From: Lichenicola sp964249735
GTDB taxonomy: Bacteria > Pseudomonadota > Alphaproteobacteria > Acetobacterales > Acetobacteraceae
Reading direction: 5' to 3'
DNA length: 58,530 nucleotides
Assembly (NCBI GenBank): GCA_964249735.1
Contig: CAXUDP010000014.1
Span: 1-58,530 of the forward strand
The position numbers and the translations under genes are program-made. The first letter of the stretch is position 1. The number at the start of each line of letters is the position of its first letter. The notes below the pieces were generated by a model. That model searched no databases. It saw only the letters and a list, made by a program, of their open reading frames with translations, and had not been told where the DNA came from. Positions 37,402 through 46,742 of the stretch are shown piece after piece.

Positions 37402-38109
37402 TCAGGCGAGCAGCCCCTCGTCGCGGAAGCTGGTCCAGCGTCCGTTGCCGATGATCAGGTGGTCGCGCACTCCTACGCCCATCACCGCGCAGGCGTCCGA
37501 CACCTGCTTGGTCATCGACAGGTCCTCGCGCGACGGGGTCGGGTCGCCGCTCGGGTGGTTGTGCACCAGCACCAGCGCGTGCGCCTGCAGCTCGACGGCG
37601 CGGCGCACCACCTCGCGCGGATAAACCGGAGTGTGGTTGACGGTGCCCCGCGCCTGCGCCTCGTCCGACAGCAGCCGGCCCGCGCAGTCGAGGAACAGGA
37701 TGCGGAACTGCTCGATCCGCTCGCGCGCCAGGATCGCGGTCAGGTAGTCGAGCAGCCCGGCGCGGTCGGCGAGCACCGGCTGTCCGTCCATCCGGGCGCG
37801 CGCCAGCCGCAGGGCCGCCTCGTGCAGCAGCTTGAGTGCCGCCAGGCTGTGGGTGCCGAAGCCCGCCACGCTCCGCAGCTCGCGCACCGGGGCGGCGAGC
37901 AGGCTGGCGAACGAGCCGAACCGGATGAGCGCCCTGCCCGCCAGCGCCTCGACGTCCTCGCAGGCCGGCATCACCACGCGCAGGTAACGGGACAGCAGCG
38001 CCTGGTCGGTCTCGGCCGGTGGAAGCCGGGGCAGCGCACGGGTCGGCGCGACGACGATTGACCGGGACAGCAGGCCGGCCGCGCCGGCATCGGCAAACCC
38101 CTCCGACAT
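37402..38109 (-). CDS. radC: RadC family JAB-domain protein
   Basis: This 235-residue protein has a helical N-terminal part ending in a helix-hairpin-like segment (LRSVAGFGTHSLAALK) and a C-terminal JAB/JAMM domain. The metal site is intact: LVHNHPSGDPTPSREDL contains the H-x-H and Asp ligands. The ATG at 38109 was chosen over a GTG at 38118 because GGAG has a usable spacing. The family is called RadC but its repair role is doubtful. A paralogue without the metal motif lies at 38781-39491, with a GFA gene between. Confidence 0.9.
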   Translation of the reverse strand: MSEGFADAGAAGLLSRSIVVAPTRALPRLPPAETDQALLSRYLRVVMPACEDVEALAGRALIRFGSFASLLAAPVRELRSVAGFGTHSLAALKLLHEAALRLARARMDGQPVLADRAGLLDYLTAILARERIEQFRILFLDCAGRLLSDEAQARGTVNHTPVYPREVVRRAVELQAHALVLVHNHPSGDPTPSREDLSMTKQVSDACAVMGVGVRDHLIIGNGRWTSFRDEGLLA

Positions 38110-38218
38110 GCTGTCCACTCCGCATCCGCCGTTCGATGCTATTCTGCAACAAACTCGCAGGATGTGCCAGGACGACGTATGACGAGCCGTGAACGATGTT
38201 CAAACACGACCGGACGGT

Positions 38219-38704
38219 TCAGTCGGTTTCCAGCCCGAGCCGCTGGTGCCAGTCGGCGATCGACTCCTCCGGATACTCGCCGAAGCGGCGGTCCGGCTGC
38301 CGTATCTCCGGCTCGACCCAGGCCGGTGCGAAATCGAGCATCAGGTGGGTGTGCTCCGGCGGGACGGGCAAAGGGGTGTCGATCGCGGACGCGAACGGGT
38401 GGATCAGCTCCGGCCAGCCGTCGTCGAACAGCCACAGCGCGCTGCCGCACAGGCTGCAGAACACGCGCTCGGCGTTGCTGCGGGTTTCTTCCGCTCCCTC
38501 CCGCATCAGCGCATGATAGCGGGCGACGTGCTCGCTTCCGTCGACCCGCAGCGTGTCGGCTTCCCCGGCGAGGTTGACCGCATAGCCCCCGCCGCCCTGC
38601 GTCTTGCGGCAGATGTTGCAGTAGCAGCGCTGGTAGGGCACCGGATGACGCGACTCCAGCGAGAACCGGACCGCGCGGCAGTGGCAGGATCCTTCGAGAT
38701 GCAT
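38219..38704 (-). CDS. GFA-family (CENP-V/GFA) zinc protein
   Basis: This 161-residue protein has the GFA zinc-ligand pattern: CHC near residue 7, RCYCNICRK near residue 26, and FCSLCGSALW near residue 82. Family members include a glutathione-dependent formaldehyde-activating enzyme, but most are uncharacterised. It sits between two radC genes on the same strand. Substrate is unknown. Confidence 0.9.
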   Translation of the reverse strand: MHLEGSCHCRAVRFSLESRHPVPYQRCYCNICRKTQGGGGYAVNLAGEADTLRVDGSEHVARYHALMREGAEETRSNAERVFCSLCGSALWLFDDGWPELIHPFASAIDTPLPVPPEHTHLMLDFAPAWVEPEIRQPDRRFGEYPEESIADWHQRLGLETD

Positions 38705-38780
38705 GGCATCGCTCCGTGCGAGGTGATGCCGTGACAGAGGCCGGAACCGTCATCCGGTTCCCGACCGGCCGCCGCCTGCG

Positions 38781-39491
38781 CTACAGCAGCCCCTTCTGGC
38801 GCAGGCTGATCCAGCTGCCGGCGCCAACCAGGATGTGGTCGTGCAGGGTGATGGACAGCGCCGACAACGCGGTCGCCACCTGCGCGCCCAGGCCGGCCTC
38901 GCGCCTGGGCAGGGTCTTGTCGGCCGGGCCGTCGGGAACCACGCGCGCCAGGATCAGCGCGGTGGCGTGCAGCGCCAGGGCCCGTCCCGCCACCTGCTGC
39001 GGCAGCCGCTCCGGGGCGTCGTCCACCGCCTCGTCGGCCAGCAGGCGGTTGCGGTTGTCGAGCAGCAGCACGCGCAGCTGGCCGGGCACGGCGCCGGCGA
39101 GGGCGGTGTCGAAGTACTCCAGCAGCCGGTCCCAGTTGTTCAGTACAGGTCGCTCGCGGGCCTCCGCCGCCGCCAGCAGCAACCCGGCGGCTCGCGGCAG
39201 CTGCAGCACCGCGACCGCCTCCGGGCCGAGCTCGCCGCTCGCCCGCGCCAGCTGCTCCGGCCCGGCGGTCAGAACCGCGGACAGGCTGCCGAACCGGTTG
39301 ATCAGCTCCTTGGCCAGGGGCTTGGTGTCGCGTCGGGGGATGCCGAGGAACAGCAGCATCTCCAGGACCTCGTAGTCGGCGAGCGTGTCCGCCCCGCGAG
39401 ACAGCAGGCGCTCGCGCATCCGGCCGCGATGCCCCTGCGGGCCGGTGCTGCGGAAGGGAGGCGGAGCGGTCGAGGCGGCCGCGTCGGACAC
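38781..39491 (-). CDS. RadC paralogue lacking the JAMM metal-binding residues
   Basis: The 236-residue product aligns along its whole length with RadC: MRERLLSRGADTLADYEVLEMLLF and PRRDTKPLAKELINRFGS at the N-terminus, and HDHILVGAGSWISLRQKGLL at the C-terminus. Where RadC has the HNHPSGD core, it reads ALILARVVPDGPADKTLPRR, so both His and the Asp are gone. The rest is free of stops and codon use is normal, so it is a maintained pseudo-enzyme and not a decaying gene (inference). The GTG start has GGAG 8 bases upstream. It is divergent from uvrD. Confidence 0.85.
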   Translation of the reverse strand: MSDAAASTAPPPFRSTGPQGHRGRMRERLLSRGADTLADYEVLEMLLFLGIPRRDTKPLAKELINRFGSLSAVLTAGPEQLARASGELGPEAVAVLQLPRAAGLLLAAAEARERPVLNNWDRLLEYFDTALAGAVPGQLRVLLLDNRNRLLADEAVDDAPERLPQQVAGRALALHATALILARVVPDGPADKTLPRREAGLGAQVATALSALSITLHDHILVGAGSWISLRQKGLL

Positions 39492-39605
39492 CGTGCTTCT
39501 CCCGGACTAACGTTTTGTCAGGATGCGTGCCGGTCGCGCCGAAGATCAAGGGGATTCCGCTATCGCATTGAGGCGGAACGCCGGGGCGCCTAGATAGGGT
39601 CGGAC

Positions 39606-41725
39606 ATGGACACCTATCTGGAACGGCTGAATCCCGAGCAGCGCGAGGCGGTCGAGGCCGTCGACGGGCCGGTGCTGGTGCTGGCCGGGGCCGGCACCGG
39701 CAAGACCCGGGTGCTGACCACGCGTTTCGCCCACATCCTGCTGAGCGGGCGGGCCTCGCCGGGCCAGGTGCTGGCGGTGACCTTCACCAACAAGGCAGCG
39801 CGCGAGATGCGCGAGCGGGTCGGGCACCTGCTGCAACGGCCGGTGGAAGGGCTTTGGCTCGGCACCTTCCACGCGCTCTGCGCCCGTATGCTGCGCCGCC
39901 ATGCCGAATATGTCGGGCTGACGTCCTCCTTCACCATCCTGGACACGGACGACCAGCTGCGTCTGCTCAAGCAGGTGATGGAGCTGCACCGGATCGACGC
40001 CAAGCGCTGGCCGCCGCCTGGGCTGATGGGGGCGATCCAGCGCTGGAAGGATCGCGGACTGACGCCGGACCGAATCACGGCCTCGGAGGACACCGACTTC
40101 GCCGGCGGCAAGGCCAGGCAGATCTACGCCGACTACCAGGCGCGCCTGGCGCAGCTGAACGCGGCGGATTTCGGCGACCTGATGCTGCACATCGTCGAGA
40201 TCCTGCGCACGCGGCCGGACGTGCTGGCGCAGTACCACCGGTTCTTCCGCTACATCCTGGTCGACGAGTACCAGGACACCAACACCATCCAGTATCTCTG
40301 GCTTCGCCTGCTGGCCAGGCGCGAAGGAGAGGCCGCCAACATCTGCTGCGTCGGCGACGACGACCAGTCGATCTATTCCTGGCGCGGCGCGGAGGTGGAG
40401 AACATCCTGCGCTTCGAGAAGGACTTTCCCGGGGCGAAGATCGTCAAGCTGGAAAGCAACTACCGCTCGACCGCGCCGATCCTGGCCGCGGCTTCCGGCC
40501 TGATCGCGCACAACGAGGGACGCCTCGGCAAGACCCTGCGCCCCGGCCGCAACGACTCAGAAGGCGAGAAGGTGCTGGTGGCGTCGGTATGGGATTCCGA
40601 CGAGGAGGCGCGGATGGTCGGCGAGCGGATCGAGCAGCTACAGCACGACGACCATCGCCTGTCGGAGATGGCGATCCTGGTGCGCGCCGGGTTCCAGACA
40701 CGCGCCTTCGAGGAGCGGATGATCACGCTGGGGCTGCCCTACAAGGTGGTGGGCGGCCTGCGCTTCTACGAGCGGCAGGAGATACGCGACGCGATCGCCT
40801 ACATGCGGGTGATGAACCAGCCCTCGGACGACCTGGCGTTCGAGCGGATCGTCAACGTGCCGANNNNNNNNNNNNNNNNNNNNNNNNNNNNNNNNNNNNN
40901 NNNNNNNNNNNNNNNNNNNNNNNNNNNNNNNNNNNNNNNNNNNNNNNNNNNNNNNNNNNNNNNGAGGCCGGCTACGTCGAGATGTGGAAGAAGGACAAGT
41001 CGCCGGACGCGCCGGGGCGGCTCGACAACCTCAAGGAGCTGGTGCGGGCGCTGGTCGAGTTCGACACCCTGGGGGGCTTTCTCGAGCACGTGTCGCTGGT
41101 GATGGAGAACGACGAGAACGCCGGCGCGGACCGGGTCAACATCATGACCCTGCACGGCGCCAAGGGGCTGGAGTTCGACAGCGTGTTCCTGCCCGGCTGG
41201 GAGGAGGGGCTGTTCCCGAGCCAGCGCACCCTGGACGAGGGCGGCAACAAGGGGCTCGAGGAGGAGCGCCGGCTGGCCTATGTCGGCATCACCCGGGCGC
41301 GCAAGCGGGCGCTGATCAGCCACGCCGCCAACCGGCGCATCTACGCCAACTGGCAGAGCTCGGTGCCGAGCCGGTTCGTCGAGGAGCTGCCGGAGGAGCA
41401 CGTCGAGCAGGTGGGCTCGGCCTCGCTGGCGCGCGAGCAGATGCGCAGCGCGCCGCCGGTGTTCGGGAGCGGGTTCGGAGGCCAGTTCCCGCTGATGGCC
41501 CGCCGCCCGCGCACGGTGGAAGCCTGGGAGCAGCCGGCCCGTCCGTCGCGCACCGGCGGCATCGCTGTCGGGGCGCGGGTGTTCCACCAGAAGTTCGGCT
41601 ACGGCGTGGTGACCGGCACCGAGGACAGCAAGCTCGACGTCGAGTTCGACAGGGCCGGGTTCAAGCGTGTGCTCGACTCCTACGTGGAGCCGGTGGCCGG
41701 CTCGGACGCGGGGACGACGTCTTGA
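39606..41725 (+). CDS. uvrD: UvrD/PcrA-type DNA helicase, interrupted by a sequence gap
   Basis: This superfamily 1 helicase unwinds DNA in repair and replication. Before the gap it has LNPEQREAVEA, Walker A AGAGTGKT, VTFTNKAAREM, VDEYQDTN and GDDDQSIYSWRGA. After it come MTLHGAKGLEFDSVF and EEERRLAYVGITRARKRALI, then a short C-terminal domain (VFHQKFGYGVVTG). The N block at 40864-40963 falls in the 2A/2B region. The two parts are in different frames across 100 N, so the real gap is not 100 bases. Known residues total 672, and family length suggests roughly 70 more. The stop overlaps prmA. Confidence 0.94.
40864..40963. other. Assembly gap of 100 N within uvrD
   Basis: A run of exactly 100 N is a placeholder of unknown length. 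For an intact helicase the missing length must leave remainder 2 when divided by 3, whereas 100 leaves 1. Confidence 0.95.
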
Positions 41726-42627
41726 GCGTGATCACCCGGCGCCACGCCATCGCGCTGGAAACGGTCCACGTGACGGTCCCGGATGCGGCGGTGGAAGCGT
41801 ACGAGAACGCGCTCGCTTCGGTCTGCACCACCGTCGGCATCTTCGAGGCCGACGACAGCCAGACGGTGTGGCGGGTCGAGGGGGTCAAGGACCAGGGCAG
41901 CGGCGAGGCGGCGCTGTCGGCGGCGCTGGCGCTGGCGGAAGCGGCGACCGGGGTCGCGGCGCCGCTGGAGCGCGCGGCCACCGAGGCCGAGGGCTGGCTC
42001 GCCCGCACCTACGAGAGCTTCCCCGAGCAGCAGGTCGGCCGGCGCTTCGCCATACGCGGCACCCACCTGGGACGCGCGCGTCCCGGCCCGCGCATCACCC
42101 TGACGCTGGATGCCGGGATCGCCTTCGGCTCCGGCGAGCACGGCTCGACGCGCGGCTGCCTGCGCGCGCTGGAGCTGGTCGAGCATCGCCGGCCGCGCCG
42201 GATCCTGGATCTCGGCACCGGCTCCGGCATCCTGGCCATGGCGGCGGCAAGGCTGCTGCACCGGCCGGTGCTGGCGGTGGACATCGAGCCGTGGTCGGTG
42301 CGGGTGGCGGCGCAGAACGCGCAGATGAACGGGCTCGGGCGACGGCTGGCCTGCCGACACGGCAACGGCTGGCGCACGCCGACAATCCGGCGCGGCGGGC
42401 CGTACGACCTGGTGTTCGCCAACATCCTGGCGCGTCCGCTGTGCCGCATGGCGCGCGACCTGGGGCAGAAGCTGGCCCCTGGCGGCACCGTGATCCTGGC
42501 CGGGCTGCTCGACAGCCAGGTCCGGATGGTGCTGGCCGCACACCGGCGGCAGGGCCTGCTGCTGGAACGGCGGCTGCTCGAAGGGGACTGGGCGACGCTG
42601 GTGCTGCGCCGGCCGGTGCGGCCATGA
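41722..42627 (+). CDS. prmA: Ribosomal protein L11 methyltransferase
   Basis: This 301-residue SAM-dependent enzyme methylates ribosomal protein L11. ETVHVTVPDAAVEAYENAL is the N-terminal substrate domain, FGSGEHGSTRGCLRALE the PrmA signature, ILDLGTGSGILAMAAAR the SAM motif, and LVFANILARPL the catalytic NxxA-type motif. I take the TTG at 41722, which overlaps the uvrD stop; a GTG at 41728 is nearly as good. The stop overlaps the GNAT gene by ATGA. Confidence 0.9.
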   Translation: MSVITRRHAIALETVHVTVPDAAVEAYENALASVCTTVGIFEADDSQTVWRVEGVKDQGSGEAALSAALALAEAATGVAAPLERAATEAEGWLARTYESFPEQQVGRRFAIRGTHLGRARPGPRITLTLDAGIAFGSGEHGSTRGCLRALELVEHRRPRRILDLGTGSGILAMAAARLLHRPVLAVDIEPWSVRVAAQNAQMNGLGRRLACRHGNGWRTPTIRRGGPYDLVFANILARPLCRMARDLGQKLAPGGTVILAGLLDSQVRMVLAAHRRQGLLLERRLLEGDWATLVLRRPVRP

Positions 42628-43163
42628 GCGGTCTCATCCGGGACGCGGTCCCGGACGACCTTCCTCGCGTCCTGGAGATCACCAACCACGCGATCCTGAC
42701 TGGAACCGCGCTCTGGACCATCACGCCGGCGACGCTGGAGACGCGCGGCGCCTGGATGGCGGAACGACGCGCGGCCGGCCATCCGGTGCTGGTGGTGGAG
42801 GAGGACGGCGCGGTGCAGGGGTTCGGCGCCTACGGGCCGTTCCGGCCGCATGACGGGTTCCGCCACACGGTGGAGCATTCGCTCTACATCGACCCGGCGG
42901 CGCAGCGGCGCGGGCATGGCCAGGCGATGCTGTCGGCCCTGATCGCGCGGGCGACGGAGGCCGGGCTGCACGCCATGGTGGGCGGCATCGCGGCCGAGAA
43001 CGCCGCCTCGATCGCCCTGCATCAGCGCTTCGGCTTCACCGCTGCGGCGCGGCTGCCCGAGGTCGGCGCCAAGTTCGGCCGCTGGCTCGACCTCGTGTTC
43101 ATGCACCGCCTGCTGGACGAGCGGCCCGCACCGGTGCCACGTCACCCCGGAGACTCCGCATGA
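42624..43163 (+). CDS. GNAT family N-acetyltransferase (Pat/bar-like)
   Basis: This 179-residue acetyltransferase resembles the phosphinothricin acetyltransferase group: IRDAVPDDLPRVLEITNHAI, FGAYGPFRPHDGFRHTVEHS and the acetyl-CoA loop QRRGHGQAMLSALI, then the late LHQRFGFTAAARLPEVGAKF. Members acetylate amino acid analogues such as methionine sulfoximine; the actual substrate is not known. Both ends overlap neighbours by 4 bases. Confidence 0.92.
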   Translation: MSGLIRDAVPDDLPRVLEITNHAILTGTALWTITPATLETRGAWMAERRAAGHPVLVVEEDGAVQGFGAYGPFRPHDGFRHTVEHSLYIDPAAQRRGHGQAMLSALIARATEAGLHAMVGGIAAENAASIALHQRFGFTAAARLPEVGAKFGRWLDLVFMHRLLDERPAPVPRHPGDSA

Positions 43164-44950
43164 CCGATATCCACCGCAATGCGGCCGAGCGGCTGGCAGC
43201 CCTCAGGACGGTGCTGGCGGCGGACGGCCTCGACGGCTTCATCCTGCCGCGCGGCGACGAGCACCTGGGCGAGTACGTCGCGCCCTATGCCGAGCGGCTG
43301 GCCTGGCTGACCGGCTTCACCGGCAGCGCCGGCACCGCGATCGTGCTGATCGAGGATGCCGCGGTGTTCTCCGACGGGCGCTACGTGCTGCAGCTCGACG
43401 CCCAGGTGGACGGTGGCTGCTACCGCCGCCTGCACCTGACCCGCAACCCGCCGGAAGCGTGGCTGGCGGCGGCGGCGCGGCAGCCGGAACGGAACGCGCG
43501 GATCGGCTACGACCCGTGGCTGCTGAGCGACGACGCGCTTGCGCGCTACCGCAAGCCCGGGCTGGAGCTCCTGCCGGTGACGCGCAACCCGGTGGACGCG
43601 ATCTGGACCGACCGGCCGGCGATGCCGGCGGCGCCGGCGGTGCCGCATCCGCTGGAGTTCTCCGGCCGCAGCGCGGAGGAGAAGCGGACGGAGATCGCGG
43701 CACTGCTGCGCGAGGCGGGCGAGGACGCGGTGGTGCTGGGCGACCCGGCCTCGATCGCCTGGCTGTTCAACCTGCGCGGCGGCGACCTCGACTTCACGCC
43801 GTTCGCGCTCGGCTTCGCGCTGCTGGAGGCGGACGAGCGCGCGACCCTGTTCATGGCGCCGGAGAAGGTGTCCCCCGAGCTGCGCACCTGGCTTGGGAAC
43901 GCGGTGCGGATCGAGGCGCCCGAGGCGATCGCTCCCGCCCTGGCCGGGTTGTCCGGGCGCAAGGTGCGGCTCGATCCGGCCGGCACCGCGTCCTGGTTCA
44001 GCCAGAGTCTGCGCGCCGGCGGCGCGGTGGTCTCCCCTGCCCCGGATCCGTGCCTGCTGCCCAAGGCGCGCAAGAACCCGGTCGAGCAGGAGGGCGCACG
44101 GGAGGCGCATCGCCGCGACGGGATCGCGGTGTGCCGCTTCCTGCACTGGCTGTCCGGGCACGGCGCCGGGCAGGACGAGACCGGGCTGTCGGCGCGGCTC
44201 GACGCGTTCCGTCACGAGGCGCCGGGCTATCTCGGGGAAAGCTTTCCGGCGATCTCCGGCACCGGCCCGAACGGCGCCATCATCCACTACCGGGCCGATC
44301 CGGCGACGGCGCGACGGCTGCAGCCGGACGAGGTGTACCTGATCGACAGCGGCGGCCAGTACCGCTGCGGCACCACCGACGTCACGCGCACCGTCTGGAG
44401 CGGCCCCGGCGCGGCGCCGGCCGCGCTGCGCGACCACGTCACCCGCGTGCTGCAGGGGCATGTGGCCCTGGCCAGGGCGCAGTTTCCGACGGGCGTGCAC
44501 GGGGGCCGGCTGGACGCACTGGCACGCACGCCGCTGTGGCAGGCCGGGCTGGACTACGACCACGGCACCGGGCACGGCGTCGGCAGCTTCCTGTCGGTGC
44601 ACGAGGGGCCGTGCGGGATCGCGCCCACCGCGCGTCCGATCCCGATCGAGGCCGGCATGATCCTGTCCGACGAGCCAGGCTACTACCTGCCCGGCGCCTA
44701 CGGCATCCGGCTGGAGAACCTGCTGCTGGTCCAGCCGGCCGGCCCGGAGGAGGACGCGCGCTTCCTCCGGTTCGAGACCCTGACCCTGGCGCCGTTCGAT
44801 CGCGCGCTGATCGAGCCTGTCCTGCTGTCCCCGTCCGAGCGCGACTGGATCGACCGCTACCATGCGCGCGTGCTGGCGGAGATCGGGCCGGCGCTGCCGG
44901 ATCCTGCCCGCGCCTGGCTCGAAGCCGCCTGCGCGCCGCTCCAGCCCTGA
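43160..44950 (+). CDS. Aminopeptidase P family (Xaa-Pro aminopeptidase)
   Basis: This 596-residue metallopeptidase removes N-terminal residues before proline. Its three-domain length is that of the cytosolic APP1/XPNPEP1 type and longer than E. coli PepP. The creatinase-like N-terminal parts start with RLAALRTVLAADGLDGFILP. The C-terminal pita-bread domain shows metal ligands in YLIDSGGQYRCGTTDVTR, HGTGHGVGSFLSVHEGP and ILSDEPGYYLPGAYGIRLEN. It overlaps the GNAT gene by 4 bases. Confidence 0.93.
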   Translation: MTDIHRNAAERLAALRTVLAADGLDGFILPRGDEHLGEYVAPYAERLAWLTGFTGSAGTAIVLIEDAAVFSDGRYVLQLDAQVDGGCYRRLHLTRNPPEAWLAAAARQPERNARIGYDPWLLSDDALARYRKPGLELLPVTRNPVDAIWTDRPAMPAAPAVPHPLEFSGRSAEEKRTEIAALLREAGEDAVVLGDPASIAWLFNLRGGDLDFTPFALGFALLEADERATLFMAPEKVSPELRTWLGNAVRIEAPEAIAPALAGLSGRKVRLDPAGTASWFSQSLRAGGAVVSPAPDPCLLPKARKNPVEQEGAREAHRRDGIAVCRFLHWLSGHGAGQDETGLSARLDAFRHEAPGYLGESFPAISGTGPNGAIIHYRADPATARRLQPDEVYLIDSGGQYRCGTTDVTRTVWSGPGAAPAALRDHVTRVLQGHVALARAQFPTGVHGGRLDALARTPLWQAGLDYDHGTGHGVGSFLSVHEGPCGIAPTARPIPIEAGMILSDEPGYYLPGAYGIRLENLLLVQPAGPEEDARFLRFETLTLAPFDRALIEPVLLSPSERDWIDRYHARVLAEIGPALPDPARAWLEAACAPLQP

Positions 44951-44964
44951 GAAGGAACTCATCC

Positions 44965-46002
44965 ATGTCGGACACGCGCACCGCCGAGGGCGGCATTCCC
45001 GCCACCCTGATTCCCGGCGACGGCATCGGTCCGGAGCTCGCGGAAGCGGTGGTCGAGGTGCTGGAGGCGCTGGGCGCGCCGTTCCGGTGGGACCGCCAGC
45101 TGGCCGGCATGGCCGCGGTGGCCGACAGCGGCGACCCGCTGCCGCTGTCCACGCTGGACAGCATCCGCCACACCGGACTTGCCTTGAAGGGGCCGCTGAC
45201 CACGCCGGTGGGCGGCGGGTTCAAGTCGATCAACGTCACCCTGCGGCAGGAATTCGAGCTGTTCGCCAACCTGCGCCCGGCGCGCACGCTGATCGGGGGC
45301 GGCCGGTTCGAGAACATCGACATCGTGCTGGTGCGCGAGAACCTGGAAGGGTTCTACGCGGCGATGGAGCACTACCTGCCGATCGGGCACGACCCGAAGG
45401 CGATTGCCATGTCGACCGGCTTCAATACCCGGGCCGAGTGCCGGCGCATCGTCGAGTATGCCTTCGACTACGCGGTGAAGAACAAGCGCAGGCGCGTCAC
45501 CGTTGTGCACAAGGCCAACATCCTGAAGGCGCTGACGGGACTGTTCCTGGAGGAAGGGCGAAAGGTCGCCAAGGAGTACGAGGGCCGGGTCGAGATGAAC
45601 GACCGAATCGTCGACGCCTGCGCGATGCAGCTGGTGCTCGACCCCTGGCAGTACGACGTGATCGTCACCACCAACCTGTTCGGCGACATCCTGTCCGACC
45701 TGATCGCCGGCCTGGTGGGCGGGCTCGGCATGGCGCCGGGGGCGAACATCGGTACCGACGCGGCGATCTTCGAGGCGGTGCACGGCTCGGCGCCCGACAT
45801 CGCCGGCAAGGGGATCGCGAACCCGCTGGCGATGCTGCTGTCGACCGGGCTGATGCTGCAGCATGTCGGGCGGCTCGACCTGGCCAACCGTCTGACGGCC
45901 GGCATCGACGCGACGCTGGCCGCAGGAGTGCGCACGCGCGACCTGGGTGGCACCGCGGGCACGCGCGAGCTGACCGACGCCCTGCTGCACCACCTGCGTT
46001 GA
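44965..46002 (+). CDS. Isocitrate/isopropylmalate dehydrogenase family, probably NAD-isocitrate dehydrogenase
   Basis: This 345-residue enzyme has IPGDGIGPEL, the substrate loop FKSINVTLRQEFELFANLRP, VRENLEGFYAAMEH, and TTNLFGDILSDLIAG. Ser and Asn in SINVTLR match isocitrate binding, unlike isopropylmalate dehydrogenases. In HGSAPDIAGKGIANP the Asp-Ile pair replaces Lys-Tyr of NADP enzymes, so NAD is the likely cofactor. It thus probably makes 2-oxoglutarate in the citric acid cycle. The ATG at 44965 has AAGGA 8 bases upstream. Confidence 0.87.
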   Translation: MSDTRTAEGGIPATLIPGDGIGPELAEAVVEVLEALGAPFRWDRQLAGMAAVADSGDPLPLSTLDSIRHTGLALKGPLTTPVGGGFKSINVTLRQEFELFANLRPARTLIGGGRFENIDIVLVRENLEGFYAAMEHYLPIGHDPKAIAMSTGFNTRAECRRIVEYAFDYAVKNKRRRVTVVHKANILKALTGLFLEEGRKVAKEYEGRVEMNDRIVDACAMQLVLDPWQYDVIVTTNLFGDILSDLIAGLVGGLGMAPGANIGTDAAIFEAVHGSAPDIAGKGIANPLAMLLSTGLMLQHVGRLDLANRLTAGIDATLAAGVRTRDLGGTAGTRELTDALLHHLR

Positions 46003-46742
46003 GCGACGGCATCCCCTCGCTCGGCGCGCTGCGCGCCGAGATCATGCGGCAGGTGACGGAGCGGGGCATGAACAAATCGATCTGCCCCAGCGAGGTGGCG
46101 CGCACCTATGGCGACGGGTGGCAGAGGCTGATGGGGCCGGTTCGCGATGCCGCCCGTGGCCTGGCGCATGACGGGATGATCGAGGTGCTGCGCAAGGGCA
46201 AGCCGGTCGATCCGGACACGGCGAAGGGGGTGATCCGGCTGCGGCTGGCCGGCGCCGGATCAGCGTCTGCGGATGAAGCCGGTCAGGGCGGCGAGCAGCA
46301 GGGCGCTGCGCGGCGTCACCAGCAGGTCGTCGCCGTGACGCAGCTCGGTGGTCAGGATGCAGACCGACGAGCTGCTCAGCAGCAGGGCGCCGAGGCGCTG
46401 GGTGGAATGGGTCGCCAGCAGGACCGCGCCGAGCAGCTCCGAGCACCCGATGATCTGCATGTCGGACCTGCTCCAGCCCCAGGAACGGAACAGCTTCGCC
46501 TCGGGCTCGATCGCGACCAGCTTGGCGACGCCGGCGGCGGCAAAGGCGAGGCTGACCAGCGCGTGCCAGGTCGAGGGCGCGGTGCGTCGGCGGGCGATCG
46601 GGGACATGGAAGCTCCATCAGCGTCTTGGCTTCAGCACCGGTCGACCGGTCGGCTGACGCCGGCGCTGCCTCGCTTGAACCGCAGGCGGCGGATGGAGTT
46701 GCCCGGGCTGCGGATCCCGCTTCGCTTCCGGAGCCGCGATGA
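45999..46742 (+). CDS. DUF3253 protein with an overlong antisense C-terminal reading frame
   Basis: The first 87 residues are a normal DUF3253 domain (LRAEIMRQVTERGMNKSICP, EVARTYGDGWQRLMGPVRDA, LRKGKPVDPDTAKGVIRLRL). Such proteins normally end soon after. Here no stop occurs, and the frame continues 160 residues antisense to the DoxX-like gene, stopping only at 46742 with an ATGA overlap on the next gene. The Gln/Ala-rich extension looks non-protein-like. The TTG at 45999 overlaps the isocitrate dehydrogenase stop. A lost stop codon is the likely cause. The domain is sure; the true end is not. Confidence 0.7.
   Translation: MSDGIPSLGALRAEIMRQVTERGMNKSICPSEVARTYGDGWQRLMGPVRDAARGLAHDGMIEVLRKGKPVDPDTAKGVIRLRLAGAGSASADEAGQGGEQQGAARRHQQVVAVTQLGGQDADRRAAQQQGAEALGGMGRQQDRAEQLRAPDDLHVGPAPAPGTEQLRLGLDRDQLGDAGGGKGEADQRVPGRGRGASAGDRGHGSSISVLASAPVDRSADAGAASLEPQAADGVARAADPASLPEPR
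46260..46607 (-). CDS. DoxX-like membrane protein
   Basis: This 115-residue four-helix protein has the DoxX pattern: WHALVSLAFAAAGVAKLVAI, then IIGCSELLGAVLLATHSTQR, RLGALLLSSSSVCILTTELR and a last hydrophobic helix. The function of small DoxX-like proteins is not settled. It overlaps completely the extended frame of the DUF3253 gene on the other strand. Its membrane pattern makes it the more credible of the two over this stretch. Confidence 0.78.
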   Translation of the reverse strand: MSPIARRRTAPSTWHALVSLAFAAAGVAKLVAIEPEAKLFRSWGWSRSDMQIIGCSELLGAVLLATHSTQRLGALLLSSSSVCILTTELRHGDDLLVTPRSALLLAALTGFIRRR

